Shown here in pieces: positions 46,325-55,227 of a DNA stretch of 64,000 nucleotides. The translations under genes were made by a program, and so were the position numbers. The DNA comes from a virus. The stretch lies in the IMG/VR virus record IMGVR_UViG_3300042514_001858, positions 1-64,000 of that record; one strand, written 5' to 3'. Numbering within the stretch: the first letter of the stretch is position 1; the number at the start of each line of letters is the position of its first letter. The notes under the pieces were generated by a model. It did no database searches and was not told where the DNA came from. It saw only the letters and a list, made by a program, of their open reading frames with translations.

Positions 46325-47356
46325 TTAGCGGAAGTAGTCTTCCGATGTTCTCAAATCAGACACTTTGTTTTGTTTACCCATGTTTGGTTGTTTTGCGCCG
46401 TGTAGAGCATGACCGTAATCACCATCGTTACCAACTTTATCAGTAACTCCCGTTACTTTGGTTCCTTGATTTTTAGGTTGTGGGCGACCACCAACTTTGT
46501 TATTCTTGGATTGGAATTTGTGAGAACCATCTTTGGAGTTTTTAGCACCAATTGTCCCATCGTTACCAACTTTATCGGTAGGGAAGGTTTCTTCATCTTC
46601 TTCGTATTCCTCTTCGTCGTCATACATATCACCTTCTTCGTCCATTTCTTCGCCTTCCATATCGAAGTCTAGATCATCACCTTCGTCACCAAGGTCTTCT
46701 TCACCTCCAAGAACGCCCATAAGCACATCATGAAGTTTTTGAGCAGTAGCACGATCAAGAGTAAAGGTAACTTCATCACCCATATCTTCATCACCCATGT
46801 CATCACCCATGTCATCACCGAATTCATCATCAGTAGGAGCATCGGAAAGACCCAATGCAGCGTTTTCAGCGTCTTCGGAGAAATCGCTACCCATAACAGA
46901 TTCAAACAATTTATCAAATGTAGATTTTTTCATCATAAAAGTATTTAGTCTTTCTCTTGCAATTTTTTTAGATTCTTTAACAATATTTTCTTCAGCTTCT
47001 TCTCTTTGCATATTTTTTTTCATATTTTTGAGAGTTTTCTCAAAAGAAGCTTTTTCTGTATCAGATAGATTAGGATTTTTTAATTTTTCTTCAATTTCAG
47101 AAATTCTACTATATTGTTCTTCATTGTCTTCTTCATCACAACCACAATCATCATCATTCAATGCTTTATGGAAACCACCTTTTTCTGTCGGTCCCCCTTT
47201 TTGAATGTCCATTTTATCATTAAATGCATTTTTTGACATTTTAGGAATTTTTTTCGATTTGTTGATGTTTTCCTGAGCATTCTCATTCACAACGGTTTTA
47301 ACACTTTTAAGCATTTCTCCGTAAACATCTCCTAGTGTTGTTTGTTTTTTTCTCAT
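46325..47356 (-). CDS. Highly acidic structural or scaffold-like protein, 343 aa
   Basis: The first 130 residues are basic/helical, then KSTFDKLFESVMGSDFSEDA and a middle with runs of Asp, Glu, Gly and Met (FGDDMGDDMGDEDMGDEVTF). Near the C terminus DKVGNDG occurs twice (about residues 263 and 307), joined by basic Asn/Gln-rich segments. The charge pattern fits scaffold or internal head proteins, but no family match is clear. Late-type cluster. Confidence 0.5.
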   Translation of the reverse strand: MRKKQTTLGDVYGEMLKSVKTVVNENAQENINKSKKIPKMSKNAFNDKMDIQKGGPTEKGGFHKALNDDDCGCDEEDNEEQYSRISEIEEKLKNPNLSDTEKASFEKTLKNMKKNMQREEAEENIVKESKKIARERLNTFMMKKSTFDKLFESVMGSDFSEDAENAALGLSDAPTDDEFGDDMGDDMGDEDMGDEVTFTLDRATAQKLHDVLMGVLGGEEDLGDEGDDLDFDMEGEEMDEEGDMYDDEEEYEEDEETFPTDKVGNDGTIGAKNSKDGSHKFQSKNNKVGGRPQPKNQGTKVTGVTDKVGNDGDYGHALHGAKQPNMGKQNKVSDLRTSEDYFR

Positions 47357-47359
47357 AAA

Positions 47360-47725
47360 TTATGGTTGATATGGTTTATTGGTTACAGTTACAGTTCCAG
47401 CATTAACATCCATATCGAATGAATTAGTTGGATATTTCAATTCAACAGTGGAACCATCAAATTGTGCCAATTCTGAAATTAATTGTGTCAATTTAGCGTG
47501 AAAATGGAAAACTTTGAATACATCAACTCCCAATTCATCGATAATTTCTTGAGGAGTCAAGTTTTCATGATTCCACATGATATCAATACCATCTCTCTGT
47601 GTCTTAACCAAATTATTAAAGCAATTTTTTGATAATTGTTTAATACGTCTGGTTGTATTTTCCAGTTTAATCTTCTTTGGCACTGGCACTCGTAATGGTA
47701 TTGTATTGTCTCCTAATAATGACAT
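47360..47725 (-). CDS. Hypothetical virion-region protein, 121 aa
   Basis: Basic N terminus (PKKIKLENTTRRIKQLSKN), helical middle and a beta-rich C terminus (TNSFDMDVNAGTVTVTNKPY). The gene has a late element 5 nt before ATG 47725 and is followed 4 nt later by the acidic protein. No family. Confidence 0.5.
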   Translation of the reverse strand: MSLLGDNTIPLRVPVPKKIKLENTTRRIKQLSKNCFNNLVKTQRDGIDIMWNHENLTPQEIIDELGVDVFKVFHFHAKLTQLISELAQFDGSTVELKYPTNSFDMDVNAGTVTVTNKPYQP

Positions 47726-47729
47726 GCTA

Positions 47730-48530
47730 TTATTTAGCTAAATTTTTCCAAAATTCGTATCCATCTGTAATTTTACATAAATTTTCCCCTAAAATTTCAA
47801 TTGCTTTAGGTTTTGATGGAATAACTGAGCTTTTAATTTTATGTAAATCAACATAATTATAAACACCATCATCTTCTATTGTTTGATTTATAATATTTTT
47901 AAAATCGTGATTACATCTAGGTATTTCGAGAAAATCCCAAATTACGTTCATAGTTCGTTCTGGTTCATTCGTAAGATAATCGTAATCAACCAATAAAAAT
48001 CTATCACCCAATCCTCTTTGAAAGGCATCTTTTAAAATATTATATGCGACCCCAACTTCACCATTTAAACTAGCCCAATGCATCATTCGACCTTCAGTAT
48101 TTATACATTGCGGCATCGGTCCTTGGGGTGGAAATTTATAAGAACCTTTTCTATAGAGAACTTCAAAAGAAGCCAATACTTCTTTTATATCACGCACAGG
48201 TGCAATAATTTTAACTTTTCTATTGGTTATGGTTTCCAACATCTCAATACCGCCTCCCCAACCTCTACACTTATCTAAAACAAATTCTTTATCAGTATCG
48301 TGATAATTCTGTAAAGTGCTTTTTAAAATTCTTTTTAAATTATCATCTTTTCCAGCATTTTTATCTGCTCTGTGTTCAATGATGTTATTCCAAGAAACTT
48401 TAATATCGTGTAATAATTGAAATAATCCTGATGTGGGGGTGCAAAAAACTTTTGGATTTTGTGCCATGAGATTCATCAATAATGTGCTACCTGATCTAGG
48501 TAATCCCGAAACATAGTGTATGTTTTTCAT
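47730..48530 (-). CDS. Sulfotransferase family protein
   Basis: 266 residues. The 5'-phosphosulfate loop is GLPRSGSTLL at 9-18 and the 3'-phosphate binding region is IAPVRDIKEVLASF. A WDFLEIP motif follows. It would move sulfate from PAPS to a sugar or protein acceptor. Similar genes occur in some aquatic myoviruses. Its start overlaps the glycosyltransferase stop (ATGA-type), so the two products probably act on the same glycan. Confidence 0.8.
   Translation of the reverse strand: MKNIHYVSGLPRSGSTLLMNLMAQNPKVFCTPTSGLFQLLHDIKVSWNNIIEHRADKNAGKDDNLKRILKSTLQNYHDTDKEFVLDKCRGWGGGIEMLETITNRKVKIIAPVRDIKEVLASFEVLYRKGSYKFPPQGPMPQCINTEGRMMHWASLNGEVGVAYNILKDAFQRGLGDRFLLVDYDYLTNEPERTMNVIWDFLEIPRCNHDFKNIINQTIEDDGVYNYVDLHKIKSSVIPSKPKAIEILGENLCKITDGYEFWKNLAK
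47731..47736 (-). promoter_or_regulatory. Late-promoter-like TAAATA
   Basis: Minus strand TAAATA, then ATAGC, then ATG at 47725: 5 nt. It overlaps the sulfotransferase stop. Confidence 0.55.
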
Positions 48531-49399
48531 GCTACAATTTTTTCAATATTGAAGATATCTTCAATATTATCATATGGACATTCATGAACCAATCCATTGA
48601 AACTGTAATCATATAAATATGAATTTATATTACCCATGGGAAAAGATTTTTCTGGAATTATGTTATTATGAATGTTATAACCAAATACTTCAGGTTGTGT
48701 TCCGACCCACATCACAGTTGATGGAAGATTCATTGCAGCGGCAGCATGTTGTAAAGATGAATCAATTAAAATTCTTTTCTGTGAAAATTCCATCATTGCA
48801 CATAAAATCTTTTTGTTTAAGAATTGATCAAGTCTAACCACATTCTGCAATGAGGGATGGTGGGGGTAACAGATATGTAAAATTGTGTATTTTTCTTTGA
48901 AATGATTGACTATATCTTGAGCTATTTTCGGATGAATATCTCTCATCCAAGAATATGGGATGTCTTGATTTTGTGGACCACCAAAAGGTTGAAATATCAA
49001 TAATGGTTTATCGGTATTCGGTAAAAATTTGTAAGCCATCTCTTTTTCACGGAAATTAAAATTGATGTTCGGTAACTGCTTATCAAATTCAACGTCAAGC
49101 ATACCACACCAAGATTCAATTACGTGTAATTTTTTGGTAATGTGGTTTGTTGTTTTATATGGATCATGTGCAAAAATATCAATATTTTTATTATAGATAT
49201 AATCTTCGTAAAAATATGGTGTGCTACCCATTAAAAAAGATCTTTTGATATTAAAATCATTTTTAAATAATTCGGGATAAGCAGTAGTGACAATTATATC
49301 AGTATCTGGGTTAGATTTTTTATAAGATCTGATTACTGCGGTTGCAGCTATATTTTTTCCCAAACCACCTTCAATATGGAACAGCGCGTTTTTCAACAT
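48527..49399 (-). CDS. Glycosyltransferase, GT9/heptosyltransferase-like
   Basis: 290 residues. HIEGGLGKNIAATAVIRSYK at the N terminus and LLIFQPFGGPQN, then LIDSSLQHAAAAMNLPSTVM match the two-domain GT-B fold of the GT9 (heptosyltransferase-like) family. The D-S-x-x-x-H-A-A motif is typical. It could glycosylate a phage fibre or host surface glycan; the donor is not known. Coupled to the sulfotransferase. Confidence 0.7.
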   Translation of the reverse strand: MLKNALFHIEGGLGKNIAATAVIRSYKKSNPDTDIIVTTAYPELFKNDFNIKRSFLMGSTPYFYEDYIYNKNIDIFAHDPYKTTNHITKKLHVIESWCGMLDVEFDKQLPNINFNFREKEMAYKFLPNTDKPLLIFQPFGGPQNQDIPYSWMRDIHPKIAQDIVNHFKEKYTILHICYPHHPSLQNVVRLDQFLNKKILCAMMEFSQKRILIDSSLQHAAAAMNLPSTVMWVGTQPEVFGYNIHNNIIPEKSFPMGNINSYLYDYSFNGLVHECPYDNIEDIFNIEKIVA

Positions 49400-49404
49400 G
49401 CGTA

Positions 49405-49410
49405 GATTTA
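49405..49410 (-). promoter_or_regulatory. Late-promoter-like TAAATC variant
   Basis: Minus strand TAAATC, then TACGC, then ATG at 49399: 5 nt. Confidence 0.4.
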
Positions 49411-49423
49411 ATTAACTTTGTGA

Positions 49424-50815
49424 TTAAATCAATGCTATTTTTTTAATCACACCATTAATATTTACTACTAGGCATGTACCACCGTTTGTAGTTGATAGTG
49501 GGTATGTTGCCGACCCCAATGCTAATTGATTGTGGCTTGTTGGAATAGCACACGATCCAAGAGCGATGGATGCTGATAAAGATGCGCCAGATCTATATCC
49601 TATAAAAATTGAGTGACAAGCATTAATAGCACCACTACCAGCACCATTACCTAAGAAATTAGAATTACTTGCATTCGTAGCACCATTACCAGCACTATAA
49701 CCTAAGAAATTAGAACTACTTGCATTCGTAGCACCATTACCAGCACTCTGCCCTAAGAAATTGGAGTTATTTGCACACGTAGCACTACTACCAGCACCAT
49801 TACCTAAGAAATTGGAGTTACATGCACTATAAGCACCACAACCAGCATTGTTACCTAAGAAATTGGAAACACATGCATTTGTAGCACCATTACCAGCATT
49901 ATAACCTAAGAAATTAGAGTTACTTGCACAAAAAGCACCAAAACCAGCATTATTACCTAAGAAATTAGAATTACAAGCATACGTAGCACCAGAACCAGCC
50001 TGATACCCTAAGAAATTAGAACTGCAAGCATCTGTAGCACCAGAACCAGCATTATCACCTAAGAAATTAGAACTGGAAGCATTTGCAGCATTATTACCAG
50101 CTTTATAACCTAAGAAATTAGAATTATTTGCACCTGTAGCACTACTACCAGCACTCTGCCCTAAGAAATTAGACTTACTTGCACACGTAGCACCATTACC
50201 AGCACTCTGCCCTAAGAAATTAGAATTACTTGCACAACAAGCACCACTACCAGCACTATTACCTAAGAAATTAGAATAACTTGCACACGTAGCACCATTA
50301 CCAGCACTATAACCTAAGAAATTAGAACTACTTGCACAAAAAGCACCATTACCAGCACTATAACCTAAGAAATTAGAATTACTTGCACACGTAGCACTAC
50401 TACCAGCACAATTACCCAAGAAATTGGAACCACTTGCACCTGTAGCACTCTGACCAGCACTTTTGCCTACAAAAAAGCTACCTGCGCGTGTTGCGCTAAT
50501 AGGTAAACTACCTATGTTGATCGCACTTGTAGCAAAAGTTTGAGTCGTTGAGAAATTATTATCAACGTTCACTTTCGCGTAATTAGCAGAATTAGCACGG
50601 AAAGTAGTCGCAGTGCTTTGCCAGTTGGATGATAAGCTACGAACTGTGGTTGCAGAACTTTGCCAGTCAGAGGATAAGCTACGAACTGTGGTATCCGTAT
50701 AATTTTTGATAGAGCTTAAAGGAGTATTGTATGTTACCCCCTTTTGATTCAAAATAAAAGTCTCACCACCAGATAGGGGTGTTGTTGCTGGATCATATTG
50801 GGAAATCTTAGGCAT
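49424..50815 (-). CDS. Fibre or surface protein with 17-residue SNFLG repeats
   Basis: 463 residues. N-terminal 110 residues are like a tail-fibre attachment (PLSGGETFILNQKGVTYNTP, then two copies of VRSLSSxWQSxAT). Residues 113-401 are 17 units of the type SNFLGxxAGxGAxxAxx. Such pentapeptide-like runs occur in phage fibres and probably form a beta-helix or stacked coil. Cys is frequent at the variable positions. A late element is at 50821. Probable tail or head fibre. Confidence 0.7.
   Translation of the reverse strand: MPKISQYDPATTPLSGGETFILNQKGVTYNTPLSSIKNYTDTTVRSLSSDWQSSATTVRSLSSNWQSTATTFRANSANYAKVNVDNNFSTTQTFATSAINIGSLPISATRAGSFFVGKSAGQSATGASGSNFLGNCAGSSATCASNSNFLGYSAGNGAFCASSSNFLGYSAGNGATCASYSNFLGNSAGSGACCASNSNFLGQSAGNGATCASKSNFLGQSAGSSATGANNSNFLGYKAGNNAANASSSNFLGDNAGSGATDACSSNFLGYQAGSGATYACNSNFLGNNAGFGAFCASNSNFLGYNAGNGATNACVSNFLGNNAGCGAYSACNSNFLGNGAGSSATCANNSNFLGQSAGNGATNASSSNFLGYSAGNGATNASNSNFLGNGAGSGAINACHSIFIGYRSGASLSASIALGSCAIPTSHNQLALGSATYPLSTTNGGTCLVVNINGVIKKIALI
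49613..50479 (-). repeat. Array of seventeen 51-bp coding repeats
   Basis: Each unit holds the plus-strand core CCTAAGAAATTAGAA and encodes a 17-residue repeat. Units are near-identical in the SNFLG part and differ at the residues that follow. The array is intact in frame. Confidence 0.85.
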
Positions 50816-50820
50816 GTGAT

Positions 50821-50826
50821 TATTTA
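50821..50826 (-). promoter_or_regulatory. Late-promoter-like TAAATA
   Basis: Minus strand TAAATA, then ATCAC, then ATG at 50815: 5 nt. Paired with the plus-strand copy at 50836. Confidence 0.6.
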
Positions 50827-50835
50827 GTCATCAAT

Positions 50836-50841
50836 TAAATA
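50836..50841 (+). promoter_or_regulatory. Late-promoter-like TAAATA before a GTG start
   Basis: TAAATA, then ATAAT, then GTG at 50847: 5 nt. With 50821-50826 it makes a divergent promoter pair in a 31-nt gap. Confidence 0.6.
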
Positions 50842-50846
50842 ATAAT

Positions 50847-51332
50847 GTGAGTATTAAAATATCATCTCTTCAAAAGTCAAAAGCACAAAAAAATGCAAGT
50901 TCTTCTGGATATTTGTATAAAGATGTCAATTTTGACCTCAAACCAGCTTATTCTTACAATAATCAATTGAATAGAAAAGAAAATTTGAAGGATATTCAAG
51001 CTATATTCGACGTTGAAGCGATTAAAAATAGTATTGTTAATTGTTTCTTGACTGCACCTGGTCAAAAGATATTGAATCCTACCTTTGGTATCGATCTGAG
51101 AAGATTTCTGTTTGAACCTGTGGATGATTATACCTCGGAAATCATCGAAGATGACATCTCAAGAAGATTACCTCTTTTAGAACCAAGAATTACAGTGACA
51201 GATGTTTCAGTAATTGCTGATCCCGATGCACAGGAATATCGAATTTTTCTACAAATCAATATCCCATCTTTAGATGTGGAAGGTTTAAGTATTAAATCAA
51301 AATTAAACACCATCGGTTACACTATCCTCTAA
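50847..51332 (+). CDS. Baseplate wedge protein (gp25-like)
   Basis: 161 residues, start GTG at 50847. The gp25 core is present: IKNSIVNCFLTAPGQKILNP, then FGIDLRRFLFEPVDD. This small wedge protein links baseplate and sheath and helps trigger contraction. It begins the plus-strand baseplate operon, followed at once by gp6-like. Confidence 0.85.
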   Translation: MSIKISSLQKSKAQKNASSSGYLYKDVNFDLKPAYSYNNQLNRKENLKDIQAIFDVEAIKNSIVNCFLTAPGQKILNPTFGIDLRRFLFEPVDDYTSEIIEDDISRRLPLLEPRITVTDVSVIADPDAQEYRIFLQINIPSLDVEGLSIKSKLNTIGYTIL

Positions 51333-51335
51333 ATA
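51330..51335 (+). promoter_or_regulatory. Late-promoter-like TAAATA (7 nt spacing)
   Basis: TAAATA, then 7 nt, then ATG at 51343. Contains the gp25-like stop. Confidence 0.4.
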
Positions 51336-51342
51336 ATAAAAA

Positions 51343-53148
51343 ATGAAAGAATCTATTGAATATAATTTACCAAAAAATGCTTACATCAATTTTGATGCGC
51401 TTTCTCTCAAAGATTTCATCATTCAAAAATTGAATGAAAATTCTAATTTCACTGATCAGAATTATGAAGGGAGTAATTTAGCTTCTTTTATTGATATCAT
51501 TGCTTTTAGTTACCATGTTTTACTGTTTTATTTGAACCAGACAGCTTCGGAGAGTATGTTTTCTCAAGCTACGATTTATGAGAATATTAACAAAATTGTA
51601 AATTTGGTTGGGTATAAACCTACTGGTAAACAAACATCTCTAGTTCCTGTGTCATGTGTGGCGAGTAATTCTTTGGGTGTGGGTAATTACACATTAAGAA
51701 AATATGGATATTTCTTGATTGATAAAATCCAATACACAATATTGGAAGATTTTAATTTTGAAAAATCAGTTACTGGTTCACAGGATATTGATAGCATTAA
51801 AAATAATTTAATCCTTTATCAAGGTACAGTTGGGGAATACCCAATATACACTGCAAATGGCGATGAGTTTGAAACTCTTCCGATTGTAGTAGTTAATAGA
51901 GTTGATACCAATGATACAAGATTTATTTCCGATGGAACTGTCAGTGTGTATGTCAAAGAAAAGAGTGATGGTAAATGGTATGAATATCAAGAATTGGATA
52001 ATATTTTCCTCGCTAAAAACGATGATCGTTACTACAGTGTTCGTCTAAACGATTCAGGATTTTATGAAGTCAAATTCGGTAATGGTATTTTCGGTAAAAA
52101 AATTGAATCTGGTGATGAAGTCGCAATTTATTACATCCTGAGTGATAACCTCAATGGTATTATCAGTAAAGGTGCTATCAATGGTAACAAATTGTTCAAT
52201 TTTAACTCCACTAGATTTACTCAAATCTATAATGATACTACAAATTCCAACAGTGAAAATGTAATTGATTCTGTAAACAATTCGTTTCTGTTTTTCACCA
52301 ATACAGACAATTCCACTGCTATATCGGAAGCAGAAAGTGTCGAGCAAATCAAAAACAACGTTCCCAAATATTTAAATTCTCAAATAAAATTGGTAACTGA
52401 GGATGATTATGATACTTTCTTGAACAAAGAGATATCAAATATCATTTCTTCTGTCAAGACTGTCAATAACAAAATTTTTATTGATAGTTACATTGATTAT
52501 TTCTACAAAATCTGTGTTGATCCCAATAAATCAAACAGAGTGATCATAAATCAAGTAAATTTTGCAGATTCTTGCGACTTCAATAATGTAAACGTGTTTT
52601 GCGTTCCTAAATTTAGTCTAAAAGATGATGGCGCATATCCACCTTTTCTATCAAATAGTTTGAAAAATTTAATCATTGAAAAAACAAAAGATAGAAAAAT
52701 TTTAAGTCATGAAGTAGTTCCTCGTGATCCAATTTATGTCGCTTTCGATATTGGATATACCAATGGTGTTGCTAATAAAAGTGTCTTAAATACAAGCAAA
52801 TTGGAAATTGTTCGTAAAAACGACTCTAAAACAAATCCTGAAAATTTGAAAAAGAAAGTTGGCGATATTATCTTATCATTTTTCGATAGTTCAAGAAATG
52901 TTTTAGGTCAAAAGTTAGATATTTCATCGCTGACATCGGACATATTAAGTTTGGAAGGGGTTGCCAATATAAGAACAAGAAATGGTAATGAGATTTTCAA
53001 TGGTATTTCATTTGTATCATGGAATGCTATTTATGAAGACGTTGATGATCTTATTATCAATCAAACGACAACATTACCATTCTTCAAATTCCCTTATTTC
53101 TTCAATCCTCAATCAATATATCAAAAAATTTCAATAGTAAATGAGTAA
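51343..53148 (+). CDS. Baseplate wedge protein (gp6-like)
   Basis: 601 residues; T4 gp6 is 660. N-terminal YEGSNLASFIDIIAFSYHVL, LNQTASESMFSQATIYENIN and VGYKPTGKQTSLVPV are the gp6/baseplate J pattern, and the middle has the J-like IYYILSDNLNGI domain. gp6 forms the inner ring of the baseplate. It directly follows gp25, as in T4. Confidence 0.8.
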   Translation: MKESIEYNLPKNAYINFDALSLKDFIIQKLNENSNFTDQNYEGSNLASFIDIIAFSYHVLLFYLNQTASESMFSQATIYENINKIVNLVGYKPTGKQTSLVPVSCVASNSLGVGNYTLRKYGYFLIDKIQYTILEDFNFEKSVTGSQDIDSIKNNLILYQGTVGEYPIYTANGDEFETLPIVVVNRVDTNDTRFISDGTVSVYVKEKSDGKWYEYQELDNIFLAKNDDRYYSVRLNDSGFYEVKFGNGIFGKKIESGDEVAIYYILSDNLNGIISKGAINGNKLFNFNSTRFTQIYNDTTNSNSENVIDSVNNSFLFFTNTDNSTAISEAESVEQIKNNVPKYLNSQIKLVTEDDYDTFLNKEISNIISSVKTVNNKIFIDSYIDYFYKICVDPNKSNRVIINQVNFADSCDFNNVNVFCVPKFSLKDDGAYPPFLSNSLKNLIIEKTKDRKILSHEVVPRDPIYVAFDIGYTNGVANKSVLNTSKLEIVRKNDSKTNPENLKKKVGDIILSFFDSSRNVLGQKLDISSLTSDILSLEGVANIRTRNGNEIFNGISFVSWNAIYEDVDDLIINQTTTLPFFKFPYFFNPQSIYQKISIVNE

Positions 53149-55222
53149 TTACCAACAATTTGATTTTAAAATCATTGATTATAAAAATGAACAAGTTCTT
53201 AGTGCATATGCTCTAAAAGAAACACCATTAACATTTATACCGAATGTTGAGAATTTATTTTATATTAGAGTATTGTGGGATTTTGGTGATGGAACATATT
53301 CCACATCATTAACGGCTAACAAATATTATGACAAGGCTGGGAAATATGACACCAATCTAACAATTTTCGATTGCTATTCAAACGCTATCATATCAAATAC
53401 GATCAAAACAGTTAATATCAAAGACTATTTGGTAAACACCTTTAAAATAGACTTTGAAGATGCATCGTATTATGACAATATTATATGGAAAAATGGAAAG
53501 ATATCAGGTCCTTTAATTGCTTCGGCAACTTACCCAAGTAATGTCACTCCTTCCACCATATTCTACAGAATAAGCGGAAGTGGTAGTGAGTATTATTTCC
53601 AAGATACTCCAGATAAATTCAGACATTTAAGAAACACATATTCTTTTTTCGAAAAGATATACAATCAGACAAAAAAGCAATATGAATATATCGAGATTGA
53701 TAAAATTGAAATAGATACAGTTCCAGTATATGCTAAGGTATCAAATAATAACATTATACTAACTAATTCTACAGATGTATCAGCGTTTTATGTCGGTTTA
53801 TCAGGTAATAAGCAAGTTTATTTCAAAGACGATAGTGTCAACAAATTGCAAATCGATCTTTTCTTTGATAAAAGAAACAATAACATATGGGATAATAATT
53901 TGAAAGTGTCTCTATCTGCTAATATTATTCAAAACAATGAAGTAGATAATTTTAGTGTCACATCAAATGGTATGGATGGCGAATTTTATGCTGAAAATTC
54001 TTTCAATATAGATTCTCAAAAGTTTTCAAACGTCGATATTCCCTTTGTCATCAAAGTTAAAGATTCGGAACACTTTACAGTTAAGAATTTTAAACCTCTT
54101 TCTGCTTCAAACTTGGTATATACGGTGTTATCTTCAAACGAAGTTATTTCATCTCAATATTATACAATATCAGCTAAAGATTCTTTCAGTGGTGCAATAA
54201 GAAATACCATACGTTTCACTTCGCCAAACAAAATAAATGATGTTAAAATCACGGTATCTGGATCAGTATCATCTGTCCAAGGTAGCGCATACTCTTTGAA
54301 TGGTGAGACATCTGTATTTGATGTTTATCCACAGAATTTCTTAACAATTGAGAAAAAGAATGAGAGTTACGATGCCACTGAAATGTTTAAGGATTTACGA
54401 TTCCAAGAATTTCTTTTGGATGATAGTATGCTGTTTGATGAGTTTATTGGGTCTATATTTGGAACATTGACTTCATCTTATGATACTCTTGGTAAGAAGA
54501 TATACGAAAAAATAACAAATTTTGTTCAAAATATTCAAGATGTTGATAAGAATGAGATATTCCCATTAATTTCACAAATGAAAATGCTGAATACATCGAA
54601 TAATGTGTTTGAAGACAATTCTTTCACTTATCCAGAAAAAATTAAAAGAATTTTGGATCTTTTTTCCATCAGCAACAATAAATTGTTGGGTATTGATAAC
54701 AAATTTAAAGAAAATTTCGATTTGAGAGGATATTCATCTAAGAGTGTATACGGTATCAATCTTGGAGATCAGATAAACACGAATACTTATGTGGTATCTG
54801 CTGGAACTCCTATTGTAGCACTTGAAAAATTTAGTAATAAATACTCTCTATTGAATACTGAGCAGCCTGTTGAATATACTACAAATACCGTCTATACATT
54901 ATCATCCTACAATCAAAATTGGGGATGGCCGTTGGTATTACCTGATACTTTCCAATTTGAAGATGTGGAAAAATATTACTTATTTTTTGAATATGTCGAT
55001 ACTTTCGATAATACTCTGTATGATAACACTATAATCAAAGATAATACGTTATATGACATGTTATCGGGGGAAAACATCATTAGAGATAATGATAATGATC
55101 CGATTTTGGATGAAAACGGTAATTACATTTTCAGTGAATATGTCACACCGTCTTACAAAGACTTCACAATGGGAATTGTATTACGTGATACGCTTTATCA
55201 ATCATTATCTTTGGTTAAATAA
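53141..55222 (+). CDS. Large baseplate/tail protein with N-terminal PKD-like domain
   Basis: 693 residues. Near residues 45-75 RVLWDFGDGTYSTSLTANKY, then YDKAGKYDTNLTIFD is a PKD-type immunoglobulin fold (WDFGDG signature). Its C-terminal 100 residues contain repeats of YDNT. It overlaps the gp6 gene by 8 nt. The place after gp6 would be gp7 or gp8 in T4 but the sequence does not show those domains. Function unknown, probably baseplate or tail periphery. Confidence 0.6.
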   Translation: MSNYQQFDFKIIDYKNEQVLSAYALKETPLTFIPNVENLFYIRVLWDFGDGTYSTSLTANKYYDKAGKYDTNLTIFDCYSNAIISNTIKTVNIKDYLVNTFKIDFEDASYYDNIIWKNGKISGPLIASATYPSNVTPSTIFYRISGSGSEYYFQDTPDKFRHLRNTYSFFEKIYNQTKKQYEYIEIDKIEIDTVPVYAKVSNNNIILTNSTDVSAFYVGLSGNKQVYFKDDSVNKLQIDLFFDKRNNNIWDNNLKVSLSANIIQNNEVDNFSVTSNGMDGEFYAENSFNIDSQKFSNVDIPFVIKVKDSEHFTVKNFKPLSASNLVYTVLSSNEVISSQYYTISAKDSFSGAIRNTIRFTSPNKINDVKITVSGSVSSVQGSAYSLNGETSVFDVYPQNFLTIEKKNESYDATEMFKDLRFQEFLLDDSMLFDEFIGSIFGTLTSSYDTLGKKIYEKITNFVQNIQDVDKNEIFPLISQMKMLNTSNNVFEDNSFTYPEKIKRILDLFSISNNKLLGIDNKFKENFDLRGYSSKSVYGINLGDQINTNTYVVSAGTPIVALEKFSNKYSLLNTEQPVEYTTNTVYTLSSYNQNWGWPLVLPDTFQFEDVEKYYLFFEYVDTFDNTLYDNTIIKDNTLYDMLSGENIIRDNDNDPILDENGNYIFSEYVTPSYKDFTMGIVLRDTLYQSLSLVK
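55216..55221 (+). promoter_or_regulatory. Late-promoter-like TAAATA (6 nt spacing)
   Basis: TAAATA, then 6 nt, then ATG at 55228. It contains the upstream stop. Confidence 0.4.
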
Positions 55223-55227
55223 TAAAA

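Noticed and set aside
49613-50479. CRISPR-like array
   Set aside because: The 51-bp periodic units are in-frame codons of a fibre protein; the variable parts are short codon changes, not spacers.
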